This document shows, one piece after another, positions 40,927 through 50,050 of a stretch of DNA of 64,000 nucleotides (positions are counted from its first letter, which is position 1; each line of letters begins with the position of its first letter). The stretch is taken from NCBI GenBank assembly GCA_022360175.1, contig JAKSDI010000038.1:1-64000 (forward strand). The letters are read 5' to 3'. The position numbers were made by a program, and so were the translations under genes. The notes beneath the pieces are model-generated. The model was not told the origin of the DNA. It made no database searches and saw only the letters and a program-made list of their open reading frames with translations. The stretch comes from Chitinophagales bacterium. Its GTDB lineage: Bacteria > Bacteroidota > Bacteroidia > Chitinophagales > Saprospiraceae.

Positions 40927-43900
40927 TTATCTTGTTTTCACAAAACGTAATATTTCTGGCTCCTGGCCTTCAGTACGTACTTCTATATAGTATATACCAT
41001 TGGTAAGATCAGAAACATTCAATTCTGTACGAATAGCTGGAACTTCCATACGACGCTGCTCAACTACCTGTCCTAGTTCGTTGCGTACAATTAAAGTAGT
41101 TTCATTTTCACGTACCGTACCCAGGCTGATATTTACCATATCAGTAGCAGGGTTTGGATATAATGAGCTCGCTTTTGGCGTATCCATATCAGCCACTTCA
41201 CCAAACTCAGGAGCTTCAACAGTTGGGATGATACCACCATTTACCACTACATTAGAGAATTCTGCAGTTGCCTGCTGGCCTACGATATAAGAGAAACTAG
41301 CCAAACCAACCTGTACACAGTTACCCATAGGCACATACACTGCATGTACATACTGGAAGTTGGCAGGGCCTGTAGTAGAGTAAAAAGCAAAGAACCAATC
41401 ACCCTGGCGCTGTAACTTCAACCAGTATGGGAATGGGCGGTTATGTGCACTTACTACTTTATTACTACCTGGGAAGTAACGCACTTCATGGCGAACTACA
41501 GATTGTAAGTCTGTAAATACAGAAACCTGTCTTGCATTAGCTGCATTTGTTTCGCGAATCATCAATCCACCATAACCATTAGGGCTTACACTTTCAACTT
41601 TTGCAATGATTTCCATATCACCACAACGTAATTGATTAGCGAAAGCTACCGCATCATCAGTAGTACCTGGGAAAGCATTATTTCCTCCACCTATAATAGT
41701 GAACTCATCCGTACAAGGATCAAAGCTAAAGTCATTGCCTGCTCCGGCAGCACCTACATCAGTGCCCATCCATGGATAAGCAAGGCTATAGTCTGGTTCA
41801 TCTACAGTAGCAGTAGCCATAACCATACAATCGCTATCTTCCGTATCCATTACTACTACATCATAATCATCTGCTGAAAGGCCATCAAAAGTATTGCTCG
41901 ACTGGAATGTGTCTCCACCATCAATAGAGTACTTAAGGCTTGTACAATTGACCGTACAGTTTGCATTGATAGTTATACTTCCTCCTTCATCTGGGCAATC
42001 AATAGTGGTATTGATACTAGTGATTTCAAGATCACAACATTCTGTTTTACCTGCATTTTCTTCTCCTTTGGTATCAGCACAAACCACCATCCAGGAGTCT
42101 TCAAATAACTCTAGTGAAGAACCTTCCTCTGTGCCACTTCCTTCTGCAACTCCTATATCCGTACTCAGCATTCCTGCTGCAGGGCCATCGTTTGCAGTAA
42201 AAGTACCTTCATAGCTCAAGAATTCGATTATAGAACCACCATTACAGGTCAATGCCATCCCATCAGGATTTCCGTTCATGATACCATTTACAGGGAAATC
42301 GTAGTAATAGAAAGTAAATCCACCTGCATTGGCTCCGGCAGTAAACTGATCCAATGTTATGGTATTATACTCCGTACCATTGCTACCATTGTAAAGTACT
42401 AGTGCAAAATCAGATAATTCGCCATCATAAGCATCAGAAACAGCTACTTCGAAAAACTCGCCATCATCTGTACCTGCATCATCATAGTGGAATTCGCTGA
42501 TGTATGCATCCGCAGTGCTACAGCAAACGGTAATACCTGTATTGGCTGCTCCTTTAGAATCCTGGCATACTACTATCCAGCTTCCGTCATAGTATTCTAT
42601 AGAAGAACCTTCAGGGGTAGAATTGGTCTCTTCTACTCCTACATCCGTACTTGTATTACCAGAAGCAGGGCCATTTGTTGCCGTGAAGGAACCACCATAA
42701 CTTACAAAATCTTCAACTGTTTCCACGCAAACCAATGCGATACCATCAGGATTACCATTCTGAATCCCTGATACGCCAAAGCCACCGATCATCATGGTGT
42801 AGTACTTGTAAGTACCATCATTATCACCTTCTGCAAATTGATCTAGTGTAGCAGAGCCGTATTGTTCGCCATTATTACCATTATACAGGATAACATTAAG
42901 GTTGGCAAGATCACCGTTGAAGTCATTAGAAATAGCTACTTCTACAAATTCGCCGTCATCTGTACTTATATCATTATAGTGGAACTCACTAATGAATGCT
43001 GCTGCCGGGCAATCATCTGGTACGACAACAGTACAGCCATCTGCTGCATGTGTACCAAATCCATCTGCTGTATTAAGTGCAAAATTATCCCATTGTACAG
43101 AAGGATCAAAAGCATCCATTTCATTAGGATCACCTGCATTAACCGATGCCTTACGGCGCAAGGTCTGGTTGGAAGTACTTGCTCCACCTCCTGTCCATCC
43201 AGAAGAACCAGGATCATTACCCAACTGTCCAATACGGTCAATCACATCTCCGTTTTTCTTTAGCACAATTGCATCATTACCACTGTGGTTGATTTCATTG
43301 CTGGTGAGGTCTCTTGTCACGCCAACTGCTTCACCTGAGTTACAAATCACAAATACATCACCAGGAGCGATCGTACCTGTCAAATCAATTTCAGTTGTAG
43401 GAGAAGGACCAGAACTTCCATTATGGTAAGCTTCATAACGATATACGCCATCCATAGTAATAGGAGAAGCGGTAGGATTGTAGATTTCAATACACTTGTT
43501 AAAACCGTTACCTTCCATATACTCAGAGAAGAAAAGGTCACTACAAGCAGTACCACCACTACATCCATCAAAAGTATGGCTACCCAGATCAGAAACATCA
43601 TCTTGAGAAAATTCTGCCCATTCTGTCTGTAGAGTTGAAAATGAAGATGAGTTACAAGTTCCACCAGGGTTCGTAGTTACTCCACCGGTTACGTCTGCAT
43701 TACGGCGTATCGTTTGATTTTGTGTTTCATTGGTAGCCGTTGTCCCCCACTGAGAACCAGGATTACAGCCAATTTGGCCAAATATATCTACAACCTCCAT
43801 CGTTACCGTATTATACAGGTCATAGGCATCATTTCCACTGTGGGTCACATTAGAAAGCGAAGTAGAAGCTCCCATATAAATAGTAGCTGATGAGTTGCGA

Positions 43901-44151
43901 TAAACGATAACATCACCAGCAGCCAGTGTACCAGAAAGCGTAACACTTGTTGGGGTGGACGTACCATTAGCGTAACGCCGAAGTTGATAATCAGCCAGGT
44001 TTACAGATGAACTGGTAGGGTTGTACACCTCAATGTACTTATTATTACTTGAGCCCTCCACATATTCGGAGAAAAAGAGCTCCGTACATTGGGCGTTTAA
44101 AGATAACGCAGCCAAGAATAAAGAGGCCGTTAAGAGGAAAAGTCGTCTCAT
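40927..44151 (-). CDS. Multidomain lamin-tail (LTD) surface protein, T9SS cargo
   Basis: This 1074-residue protein has a signal peptide ('LFLLTASLFLAALSLNAQ') and then tandem modules. Two LTD domains come first (about 20-200 and 200-375; 'ELFFSEYVEGSSNNKYIEVYNP', 'DLFFSEYMEGNGFNKCIEIYNP', abridged). Two further repeats follow (about 385-705, 'FISEFHYNDISTDDGEFVEV' and 'YISEFHYDDAGTDDGEFFEV'), then an SprB-like segment (about 710-795), a DUF1349/concanavalin-like module (about 800-985) and the type A sorting domain ('SSLYPNPATDMVNISLG'). The last two modules are shared with the proteins at 56501 and 59097. Such proteins sit on the cell surface and may bind carbohydrate, DNA or other cells. Confidence 0.9.
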   Translation of the reverse strand: MRRLFLLTASLFLAALSLNAQCTELFFSEYVEGSSNNKYIEVYNPTSSSVNLADYQLRRYANGTSTPTSVTLSGTLAAGDVIVYRNSSATIYMGASTSLSNVTHSGNDAYDLYNTVTMEVVDIFGQIGCNPGSQWGTTATNETQNQTIRRNADVTGGVTTNPGGTCNSSSFSTLQTEWAEFSQDDVSDLGSHTFDGCSGGTACSDLFFSEYMEGNGFNKCIEIYNPTASPITMDGVYRYEAYHNGSSGPSPTTEIDLTGTIAPGDVFVICNSGEAVGVTRDLTSNEINHSGNDAIVLKKNGDVIDRIGQLGNDPGSSGWTGGGASTSNQTLRRKASVNAGDPNEMDAFDPSVQWDNFALNTADGFGTHAADGCTVVVPDDCPAAAFISEFHYNDISTDDGEFVEVAISNDFNGDLANLNVILYNGNNGEQYGSATLDQFAEGDNDGTYKYYTMMIGGFGVSGIQNGNPDGIALVCVETVEDFVSYGGSFTATNGPASGNTSTDVGVEETNSTPEGSSIEYYDGSWIVVCQDSKGAANTGITVCCSTADAYISEFHYDDAGTDDGEFFEVAVSDAYDGELSDFALVLYNGSNGTEYNTITLDQFTAGANAGGFTFYYYDFPVNGIMNGNPDGMALTCNGGSIIEFLSYEGTFTANDGPAAGMLSTDIGVAEGSGTEEGSSLELFEDSWMVVCADTKGEENAGKTECCDLEITSINTTIDCPDEGGSITINANCTVNCTSLKYSIDGGDTFQSSNTFDGLSADDYDVVVMDTEDSDCMVMATATVDEPDYSLAYPWMGTDVGAAGAGNDFSFDPCTDEFTIIGGGNNAFPGTTDDAVAFANQLRCGDMEIIAKVESVSPNGYGGLMIRETNAANARQVSVFTDLQSVVRHEVRYFPGSNKVVSAHNRPFPYWLKLQRQGDWFFAFYSTTGPANFQYVHAVYVPMGNCVQVGLASFSYIVGQQATAEFSNVVVNGGIIPTVEAPEFGEVADMDTPKASSLYPNPATDMVNISLGTVRENETTLIVRNELGQVVEQRRMEVPAIRTELNVSDLTNGIYYIEVRTEGQEPEILRFVKTR

Positions 44152-44591
44152 ATCCTAATTTTAGTTTTAAGAATTATCGTATTGTATAAGTTAAGACAAA
44201 GCATTCTCTGTCAGAGTTATAATATAGCTAATGATATACAGAAAGCCTTTTCCAGGCTCAGGGGGATAGGGTATTAAGTGAACGCTAAATCTGTTAGTGC
44301 ATCTCGCTATTTATCCTTACCGGATAAATGTAGTTCATTTACCACAGCTTCACTTAAGATTTTATATTAACTATATTTTAATTTTTAGCTTTTGGGAGGG
44401 AGGGTATTCAGTCTTTGTCAGTTTCCTTACATTTACGGTCAGTAAATTGTTGAAAACGCCTCAAAATACAACAGTTTGAGCATTATTTCATAATGGTTGG
44501 AAGAAAACCATTACAATGCAACATTTTTTACGAATATACGACTTGAGAGGTTACAGTACTAAGTCGTTTAATTCAATCAAAAAGGGCTAAA
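44152..44591. other. 440-bp gap between divergent genes
   Basis: No gene is visible. It must hold the promoters of the leftward LTD protein and the rightward M20 peptidase. A short inverted repeat, TAATGGTT/AACCATTA, lies at 44491-44513, about 80 bp before the peptidase. I could not place -7 elements with confidence. Confidence 0.4.
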
Positions 44592-45788
44592 ATGATCAAA
44601 GAAACAATCAAAGCACTCTCCAATGCTTATCATGAGGATGTAATTGCTATTCGTCGCCATTTACACCAGCATCCTGAGTTATCCTATCAGGAAAAAGAAA
44701 CGGGCCTGTTTATCGCTCAAAAGCTGGAGGAATACGGTATCCCATACGAGCATGGAATTGCTGATAATGGAGTAGTAGGGCTTATACACGGCCGTAATGG
44801 CAGTGATAAAGTGACCGCACTAAGAGCAGATATTGATGCATTGCCTATACTAGAAGCGAATGATGTACCTTATAAGTCTAAAAAAGAGGGCATCATGCAC
44901 GCCTGCGGCCACGACGTACATACCGCCTCTTTGTTGGGTGCCGCACGTATACTGAATGAAGTAAAAGATCAGTTTGATGGCACTATCAAGCTAATCTTCC
45001 AACCTGCAGAAGAACGCCTGCCTGGCGGAGCTTCTATTATGATAAAAGAGGGAGTGCTTGAAAACCCAGCTCCTTCGACTATTTTTGGACAACATGTGCA
45101 CCCTCCACTGGAAGTAGGAAAAATAGGCTTGCGTCCAGGAAAATATATGGCTTCTGCTGATGAGTTATACCTTACGGTAAAAGGACAAGGAGGCCATGCA
45201 GCACTTCCTCATGATGGTATTGACCCAATTGTCATTACAGCCCATATCATTACCGCTTTGCAACAAATTGTAAGCCGCAATGCCAATCCTGCGATACCAT
45301 CTGTACTATCTTTGGGTAAAATAAACTCTACAGGAGGGGCTACCAATATCATTCCTAATGAAGTAAAACTGGAAGGCACTTTCCGCACCATGAATGAAGA
45401 ATGGCGGTTTGAAGCTCACCGGCGTATGAAAAAAATAGCCCATAGCATTGCCGAAGGCATGGGAGGTGAAGCAGACTTACATATTCTAGTTGGCTATCCC
45501 TTTTTAGTCAATGATGCTCCTTTAACTCAGAAGGTGCGCCAACGGGCAGAAGAATACCTTGGCAAGGAAAATGTTGTTGAGCTTCCCATTCGAATGACAG
45601 CAGAAGATTTTGCCTACTACTCTCAAGCCATGCCCGCTTGCTTCTACCGACTTGGCACCGGCAATCCTGAAAAAGGCATCACCTCCCCTATTCATACCAA
45701 TACGTTTGATGTGGATGAAGAATGCCTGTCTTTAAGCATTGGTTTGATGGCCTGGCTGGCAGTGAAGGAACTGGAGGAAAGGGAATAA
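44592..45788 (+). CDS. M20-family amidohydrolase/aminoacylase (hippurate hydrolase-like)
   Basis: This 398-residue cytoplasmic metallo-hydrolase removes N-acyl groups from amino acids or similar amides. Motifs of the M20D subfamily are all visible: 'RHLHQHPELSYQEKETG', 'ALRADIDALPI', 'MHACGHDVHTASLLGAA' (metal ligands), 'QPAEERLPGGASIMIKEG' (catalytic glutamate), 'GQHVHP', 'GGHAALPH' and 'RMTAEDFAYYSQAMPACFY'. Length is standard. It appears monocistronic and is followed by repeat-rich intergenic DNA. Confidence 0.93.
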   Translation: MIKETIKALSNAYHEDVIAIRRHLHQHPELSYQEKETGLFIAQKLEEYGIPYEHGIADNGVVGLIHGRNGSDKVTALRADIDALPILEANDVPYKSKKEGIMHACGHDVHTASLLGAARILNEVKDQFDGTIKLIFQPAEERLPGGASIMIKEGVLENPAPSTIFGQHVHPPLEVGKIGLRPGKYMASADELYLTVKGQGGHAALPHDGIDPIVITAHIITALQQIVSRNANPAIPSVLSLGKINSTGGATNIIPNEVKLEGTFRTMNEEWRFEAHRRMKKIAHSIAEGMGGEADLHILVGYPFLVNDAPLTQKVRQRAEEYLGKENVVELPIRMTAEDFAYYSQAMPACFYRLGTGNPEKGITSPIHTNTFDVDEECLSLSIGLMAWLAVKELEERE

Positions 45789-45965
45789 TAAAGTGAGGAG
45801 GTCATGTAGTTATGTGGTTAGAGGGACATGTGTTCGTTATGTATACGATTTGCATTTGGGCTTGAGTTTGCACTTGCACTTAATGTAGCGGGAAGTGAGT
45901 GGCTATAAAATGAGGTTTAGGTGGTTTAATATGGTTTAGCAAGGTTTAGAGGGGATGTGGAGATT

Positions 45966-46037
45966 GGTGATGTCCCAACTTTGCTGATCAGCTATGTTGG
46001 ACAAAGGGTGATTGGTGATTGGTGATTGGTGATTGGT
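45966..46037. repeat. Dispersed 47-bp repeat, copy 2, plus 4 x 7-bp tandem repeat
   Basis: 45966-46012 is related to 30686-30732. It runs into four perfect head-to-tail copies of GATTGGT (46010-46037). Around it, 45789-46205 is low-complexity and carries no gene that I can support. Confidence 0.6.
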
Positions 46038-46206
46038 GAAAATATCTAGCTGCAATTAGATATATTTTAAATTATGCTTGCGATTTGAGCTTATGTTTTA
46101 TATCACGATGTGGTTAAGAAAAATTTTTCCATGAGTTGAATTGATTGTTCTTTGATTTCAAATTAGTCCTTTGTTAACACTAAAAGACGAGTATGATGAG
46201 AGTAAC

Positions 46207-46353
46207 GATTTCGGAGAAATCGTATCTTTTTTGCCTAAGCAAAAAAGCTTTCGACTTCGGATGAAGTCGCATATTCTGTTATTGTGCGACTTCATCCGAA
46301 GTCGAAACTTCCATCATAAGCCTTTTCAACAAACTTCCGACTTCTCCGAAGTC
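46207..46353. repeat. Cluster of short hairpins, second locus of the GACTTC...GAAGTC repeat
   Basis: In order: GATTT-CGGAG-AAATC (46207-46221), a CTTTTTTGC/GCAAAAAAG stem (46226-46247), GACTTC-GGAT-GAAGTC (46253-46268), GACTTC-ATCC-GAAGTC (core of 46287-46304) and GACTTC-TCC-GAAGTC (46339-46353). These modules also make up 3691-3752, there in the opposite orientation. An open frame through this stretch is a by-product of the repeats. The remaining bases up to 46457 hold nothing identifiable. Confidence 0.7.
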
Positions 46354-46457
46354 TCTACCTCTCATTTCAGTATTAACAAAGCACTAGCATCAATTTGTAA
46401 AATACATCCGTTTATAAATTCTCCTTTCCTGCATTTCGCCTGTGCTGAAAGGTAAAT

Positions 46458-47990
46458 TTATTTTTCACTATGCCTTTTCACCCACGGCAGTATCATTGCA
46501 AAAATGGGGATTGCTTTAGCGTCTTCGTAAAACCGGGCAAAAAGCTGCCGTTTTTTATCTTTAGTAGCATAAGAAGCCCTACTCAAGACAGATATTAATT
46601 TCCGATAGGTAGGGCCATGTTTTTTTATCTCAGGATGGTGTTTATAACGGCTTAAATGCTTGCGAAAAGAAGGAACCAGGTGCTCCGCAACAATACCGTA
46701 ATCTTCCAGCTCATAATGCACTACAATCTGGAGTAAGCGAGATAAAAGGCGGGTATTCATTTTAAGTTTATGGCTATCTTCTAAAGTAAGGATACGGTTC
46801 ACCCAATCAAGCACAGGAGGATACTCTTGATTGAGAAAATAGGCCATGGCAATGTTTTGGAAAAACATGAGTTGGAAAGTAACAGGAATAAGTTGGTGAT
46901 AGTGTTTAAGCCCTTTGTCGATAGGTTCTATTAAACCTATAGCTTCAGCATATTTTTCCTTATTCAACAATAGTATTAGTTCATTATAATAAGAAAGTTG
47001 AAAAACTCTGGACTGAATTTGATAGCCTTTTATGCCATACCCATCTTTGGCTTTAGGAATGATTATTTTCCGCATTTCAGACAACAAATCAGGTATTTCG
47101 ACAAAAGATTTCACCCGAAACAATAGATTCACATAATTATGCAAAAAGCCAACATATCTATCAGGGTTATCAGCTACCATATGGGGCTCTTTTTTGTATA
47201 AGCCTGCCATTAATTTTTGCTGTTCAAGTGCAAGATCATATTTCTTTTCTGCATAATATAGATTAAACTTCAAGGTATGTAAGTCTCCATTAAGATGAAA
47301 GGATATTGTGCTTGCAGTATCTATTTGCTCCTCTATTCGAGCTACTGTTAGTTTCACTTCCTGCAATTCTACTTCAGATAAATATTCATTTATAAGATGC
47401 GTATGAAAACGATCATAAAGATTAAGCAATTGATTGCGATATCTAATAATTAGTATACAATGATTGCTTTCCCTGTTAATTTCTTCTAATAATTTTCCTT
47501 GTCGCCTACGCTCAAATCTACGTACTAAGCGGCGTTCTATATTCAAAAAATCCAGTAGTTGGTATATGTAATGGTATTTTTTTGCTAGTGCTTTTGCTTG
47601 TTTGAGCCGTTTATAAGCCGCATTATTCATACCTCTTTCCAAAAGTAATTGTATATCCTCTGATAATGCAGCTAGTTTCACACTCACTTTATCAGCAATG
47701 TTGTGCTTGCGCAGAAACGATAGTAAATGCTCATATAATGTATTTTTATAGACTGAAAAATGCTTTAATAAACGAGGGTCATCAATTCTTTTTTTTATAG
47801 CACTTTCATCATACTTTCCATCTTTTTTTGAATAAACTTCACTTTCCAGCGTACCCTCCATCACTTCAAATAGTATTAGATATAAAGAAGGAGAAGATTG
47901 CTTCATTAAAGTAACATCTTTTTTAAATGCCTGCTTTTCCTCTACAGACATTTTTTTAACCAACTTAAAACAATCAAATGATTCACCCAA
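46458..47990 (-). CDS. Helical-repeat protein of unknown function
   Basis: This 510-residue protein has no signal peptide or membrane helix and is predicted almost entirely alpha-helical ('FSVYKNTLYEHLLSFLRKHN', 'AALSEDIQLLLERGMNNAAYKRLKQAKALAKK', abridged), with a TPR-like rhythm in the second half. It starts 'GESFDCFKLVKKMSVEEKQAFKKDV'. I do not recognise a named family, but this opening is like one seen in many Saprospiria proteins (recollection, not checked). It is divergent from the sigma factor gene at 48255 with a 264-bp shared upstream region and could be co-regulated. Confidence 0.7.
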   Translation of the reverse strand: MGESFDCFKLVKKMSVEEKQAFKKDVTLMKQSSPSLYLILFEVMEGTLESEVYSKKDGKYDESAIKKRIDDPRLLKHFSVYKNTLYEHLLSFLRKHNIADKVSVKLAALSEDIQLLLERGMNNAAYKRLKQAKALAKKYHYIYQLLDFLNIERRLVRRFERRRQGKLLEEINRESNHCILIIRYRNQLLNLYDRFHTHLINEYLSEVELQEVKLTVARIEEQIDTASTISFHLNGDLHTLKFNLYYAEKKYDLALEQQKLMAGLYKKEPHMVADNPDRYVGFLHNYVNLLFRVKSFVEIPDLLSEMRKIIIPKAKDGYGIKGYQIQSRVFQLSYYNELILLLNKEKYAEAIGLIEPIDKGLKHYHQLIPVTFQLMFFQNIAMAYFLNQEYPPVLDWVNRILTLEDSHKLKMNTRLLSRLLQIVVHYELEDYGIVAEHLVPSFRKHLSRYKHHPEIKKHGPTYRKLISVLSRASYATKDKKRQLFARFYEDAKAIPIFAMILPWVKRHSEK

Positions 47991-48254
47991 AATAAAAACT
48001 GATTATCAATTACTTAAACAAATAAGCACAAAAATTTCAACTTAATAATGACACAAATATACCTTTTAAATTTTATTTAATTCCTGGATTTTTGTAATGA
48101 TACTTCGAGTTTGTTTTCCTTTCATAAGGACTATCTAAAAGTGATAAAACAAGCCCATAAATAAAGTATCAGATGCTTTTGCCGGCAAATCATCTTTGTT
48201 ACTAGCTCCCTTTATCATTCTACATGAATGGTATTGGATTAACTCCTTTCAAAG

Positions 48255-48821
48255 ATGAATAAAGAAAAAATTCAAAAGCAACTAAAAAAGGTATTGGCTA
48301 CTGAAAATGAAGAGCACCTGAAACTATTACAGGAAGCCTTATACGAAGAGCTATTTACAATGATTTACGCCATTGCTAAAAACAGGTTTCCTACTGATAC
48401 CGAAGATGTTGTACATGACTTCTATGTCGACAAGCTCTTCAAGGTATCTCCTGTCAAATGGCAGCAGGTGATGGGTTTTTTGGAGCCATTTGTGATCCGT
48501 TCGCTATTAAACTATTGTTCTACACTGGGCAACAGAAAAAAACGACGCAGAGAGGTATTAAATAATGATATTTCGTATCTTAATAGCGAAACAGCTATTA
48601 CCCATAATCCCATCATACAGCTTCATTGTTCAATGGACCTGGATAAAGCATTAAAAACAATACCCGACAGACAACGCACTGCATTTGTACTCCATTGTCA
48701 GGAAGGGTACAAGTATAAGGAGTTTGCCGACATTATGGAATCCTCGCTGAGTGCGGGGGCGGCCAAACAATTGGTGAACCGTGCGAAAACAAATATGCGT
48801 ACATGGCTCTGCTATCAATAA
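48255..48821 (+). CDS. Sigma-70 family (ECF-like) RNA polymerase sigma factor
   Basis: This 188-residue protein has a region-2-like part, 'AIAKNRFPTDTEDVVHDFYVDKLF' (abridged), leading to 'FLEPFVIRSLLNYCSTLGNRKKRR'. Region 4 reads 'LKTIPDRQRTAFVLHCQEGY' and 'YKEFADIMESSLSAGAAKQLVNRAK', with a final 'MRTWLCYQ'. The acidic 'TEDVVHDFY' matches ECF region 2.2. It heads a run of rightward genes ending with three lipoproteins, paralleling the unit at 20150. Confidence 0.85.
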   Translation: MNKEKIQKQLKKVLATENEEHLKLLQEALYEELFTMIYAIAKNRFPTDTEDVVHDFYVDKLFKVSPVKWQQVMGFLEPFVIRSLLNYCSTLGNRKKRRREVLNNDISYLNSETAITHNPIIQLHCSMDLDKALKTIPDRQRTAFVLHCQEGYKYKEFADIMESSLSAGAAKQLVNRAKTNMRTWLCYQ

Positions 48822-48846
48822 TATTAAAATCATTAATGCCGATGTC

Positions 48847-49074
48847 ATGTCTAAAATTAATTATGATGAATTATGGAATTACCTCTCTAATGCCCTTTCT
48901 GAAGAAGAACAGGCTGCTTTTCTAGCTAAGCTGGATGAACAAGCTGGCTTAAAAGACTTTCTGGAGGGCTTAAAAAAACTGGAGAAAGAGCTGCCAGAAA
49001 GTATGACGCTCAGGCAATATCTGGATACTCGTAAGGAGTATCTCAGAAAAAAAATATTTGGCGATAAAGAGTAA
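48847..49074 (+). CDS. Small acidic cytoplasmic protein, possible sigma partner
   Basis: The product is 75 residues from the ATG at 48847, 25 bp after the sigma gene; an upstream in-frame ATG at 48781 lies inside that gene and is less likely. The sequence 'NYDELWNYLSNALSEEEQAAFLAKLDEQ' is like the N-terminal 'L..YL.G.LS..E...FE.WL' part of Bacteroidota anti-sigma factors, but there is no membrane helix and no periplasmic domain. It may be a truncated or soluble anti-sigma factor. Confidence 0.65.
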   Translation: MSKINYDELWNYLSNALSEEEQAAFLAKLDEQAGLKDFLEGLKKLEKELPESMTLRQYLDTRKEYLRKKIFGDKE

Positions 49075-49225
49075 TAACCCTTATGTAAAAAAATCAAATT
49101 GATATTTAAATAGAATGAATTGCAATTTGTCCCCCTTCCATTGGACTGCTTATTGCTTTGCATTTTATCTATGTCGATTTCATTTTTTTAGTACTCTACA
49201 ATTTCAAACCTGCTCTGGTGTAGAG

Positions 49226-49256
49226 GGGGATTAGAAAAGGTGATTTTCTATTCCCC
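49226..49256 (+). other. Hairpin in the leader of the lipoprotein genes
   Basis: A 13-bp stem with one mismatch (GGGGATTAGAAAA/TTTTCTATTCCCC) and a 5-nt loop lies between the small protein and the first lipoprotein gene. It may be a partial terminator or mRNA-stability element that separates sigma from cargo expression. Confidence 0.4.
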
Positions 49257-49296
49257 TTTGACCATATATGCTAGCCCGAGCAACAAAGCTTAAAAC

Positions 49297-50028
49297 ATGA
49301 AAACATTTTTTGTAATGTTATCTCTGCTGACTTCATTAAGTTTATTTCATTCTTGCACTAGTAGATCGGCGCCTGGTGACGCAGCCGATGCAACTGAGGC
49401 AAGACATGCTGCTCCCCAACCAGATACACTCTGCACTGAAGAGGAAGTAGAAATCAGTGTTAGTGATCAAGCATTTATCATTATTGTCGAAGAAATTGTA
49501 AATCGCTTCGAAGACCTGGACACCAACTGCCTGGATACAAGTATTATAATAGACCTTACTAGCCAACGCTTGTCGGTTGTCATTCCCAATGAAAAGCTGC
49601 AGGCTATCCAAAGTAGGTTAAGAGCCAACTCTCGTATCAATATAACATCCAGGGAAATTTCTGCAGAAGGAGGCCTTTCCGCTGCCGATTCTGAACGATC
49701 TAGCCCTGATACTACCTACGGTTGCTACAAAGTCATCTATCAGGATACAAGCTTCAACAACGGCCAAATGCTTAGTGTATGTAACAATGATAGCTTGTGT
49801 GTTACTCAAGTGGACACTATTCCAAATGTTATTAATTCGCCAGATAAGGATTGCTTTGATTATGACCTTTCCAATACAAATTTAAAAGATGCAAGAGAAG
49901 CCATCATTGCCAATGATATAGCTGTTTTTATTGGTGACAATATATTTTTCTTCTCTGAAGAAGTAGATTGTTATTACATTTTTATAGATGGCAATCAAAT
50001 TTGTATAGTAGCGACATCTTCCATTTAA
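49297..50028 (+). CDS. Lipoprotein of unknown function
   Basis: This 243-residue protein has a lipobox 'LTSLSLFHSCTSRS' (Cys20). The mature part has a conserved-looking block 'ISVSDQAFIIIVEEIVNRFEDLDTNC' (abridged) and eight or more cysteines ('YGCYKVIYQ', 'LSVCNNDSLCVTQ', 'KDCFDYDL', 'VDCYYIFIDGNQICIV') that could form disulphides. No family was recognised. It is 16 bp upstream of the hydrolase gene and part of the same run. Confidence 0.68.
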   Translation: MKTFFVMLSLLTSLSLFHSCTSRSAPGDAADATEARHAAPQPDTLCTEEEVEISVSDQAFIIIVEEIVNRFEDLDTNCLDTSIIIDLTSQRLSVVIPNEKLQAIQSRLRANSRINITSREISAEGGLSAADSERSSPDTTYGCYKVIYQDTSFNNGQMLSVCNNDSLCVTQVDTIPNVINSPDKDCFDYDLSNTNLKDAREAIIANDIAVFIGDNIFFFSEEVDCYYIFIDGNQICIVATSSI

Positions 50029-50050
50029 TGATCAAACCCTTCAAATGATT

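Noticed and set aside
41000..43664. Several long open frames opposite the LTD gene
   Set aside because: They are antisense shadows of a repetitive coding sequence and show no independent signals.
46171..46455. 94-codon plus-strand frame
   Set aside because: It runs straight through the hairpin repeats, and its translation reflects palindromic DNA more than protein.
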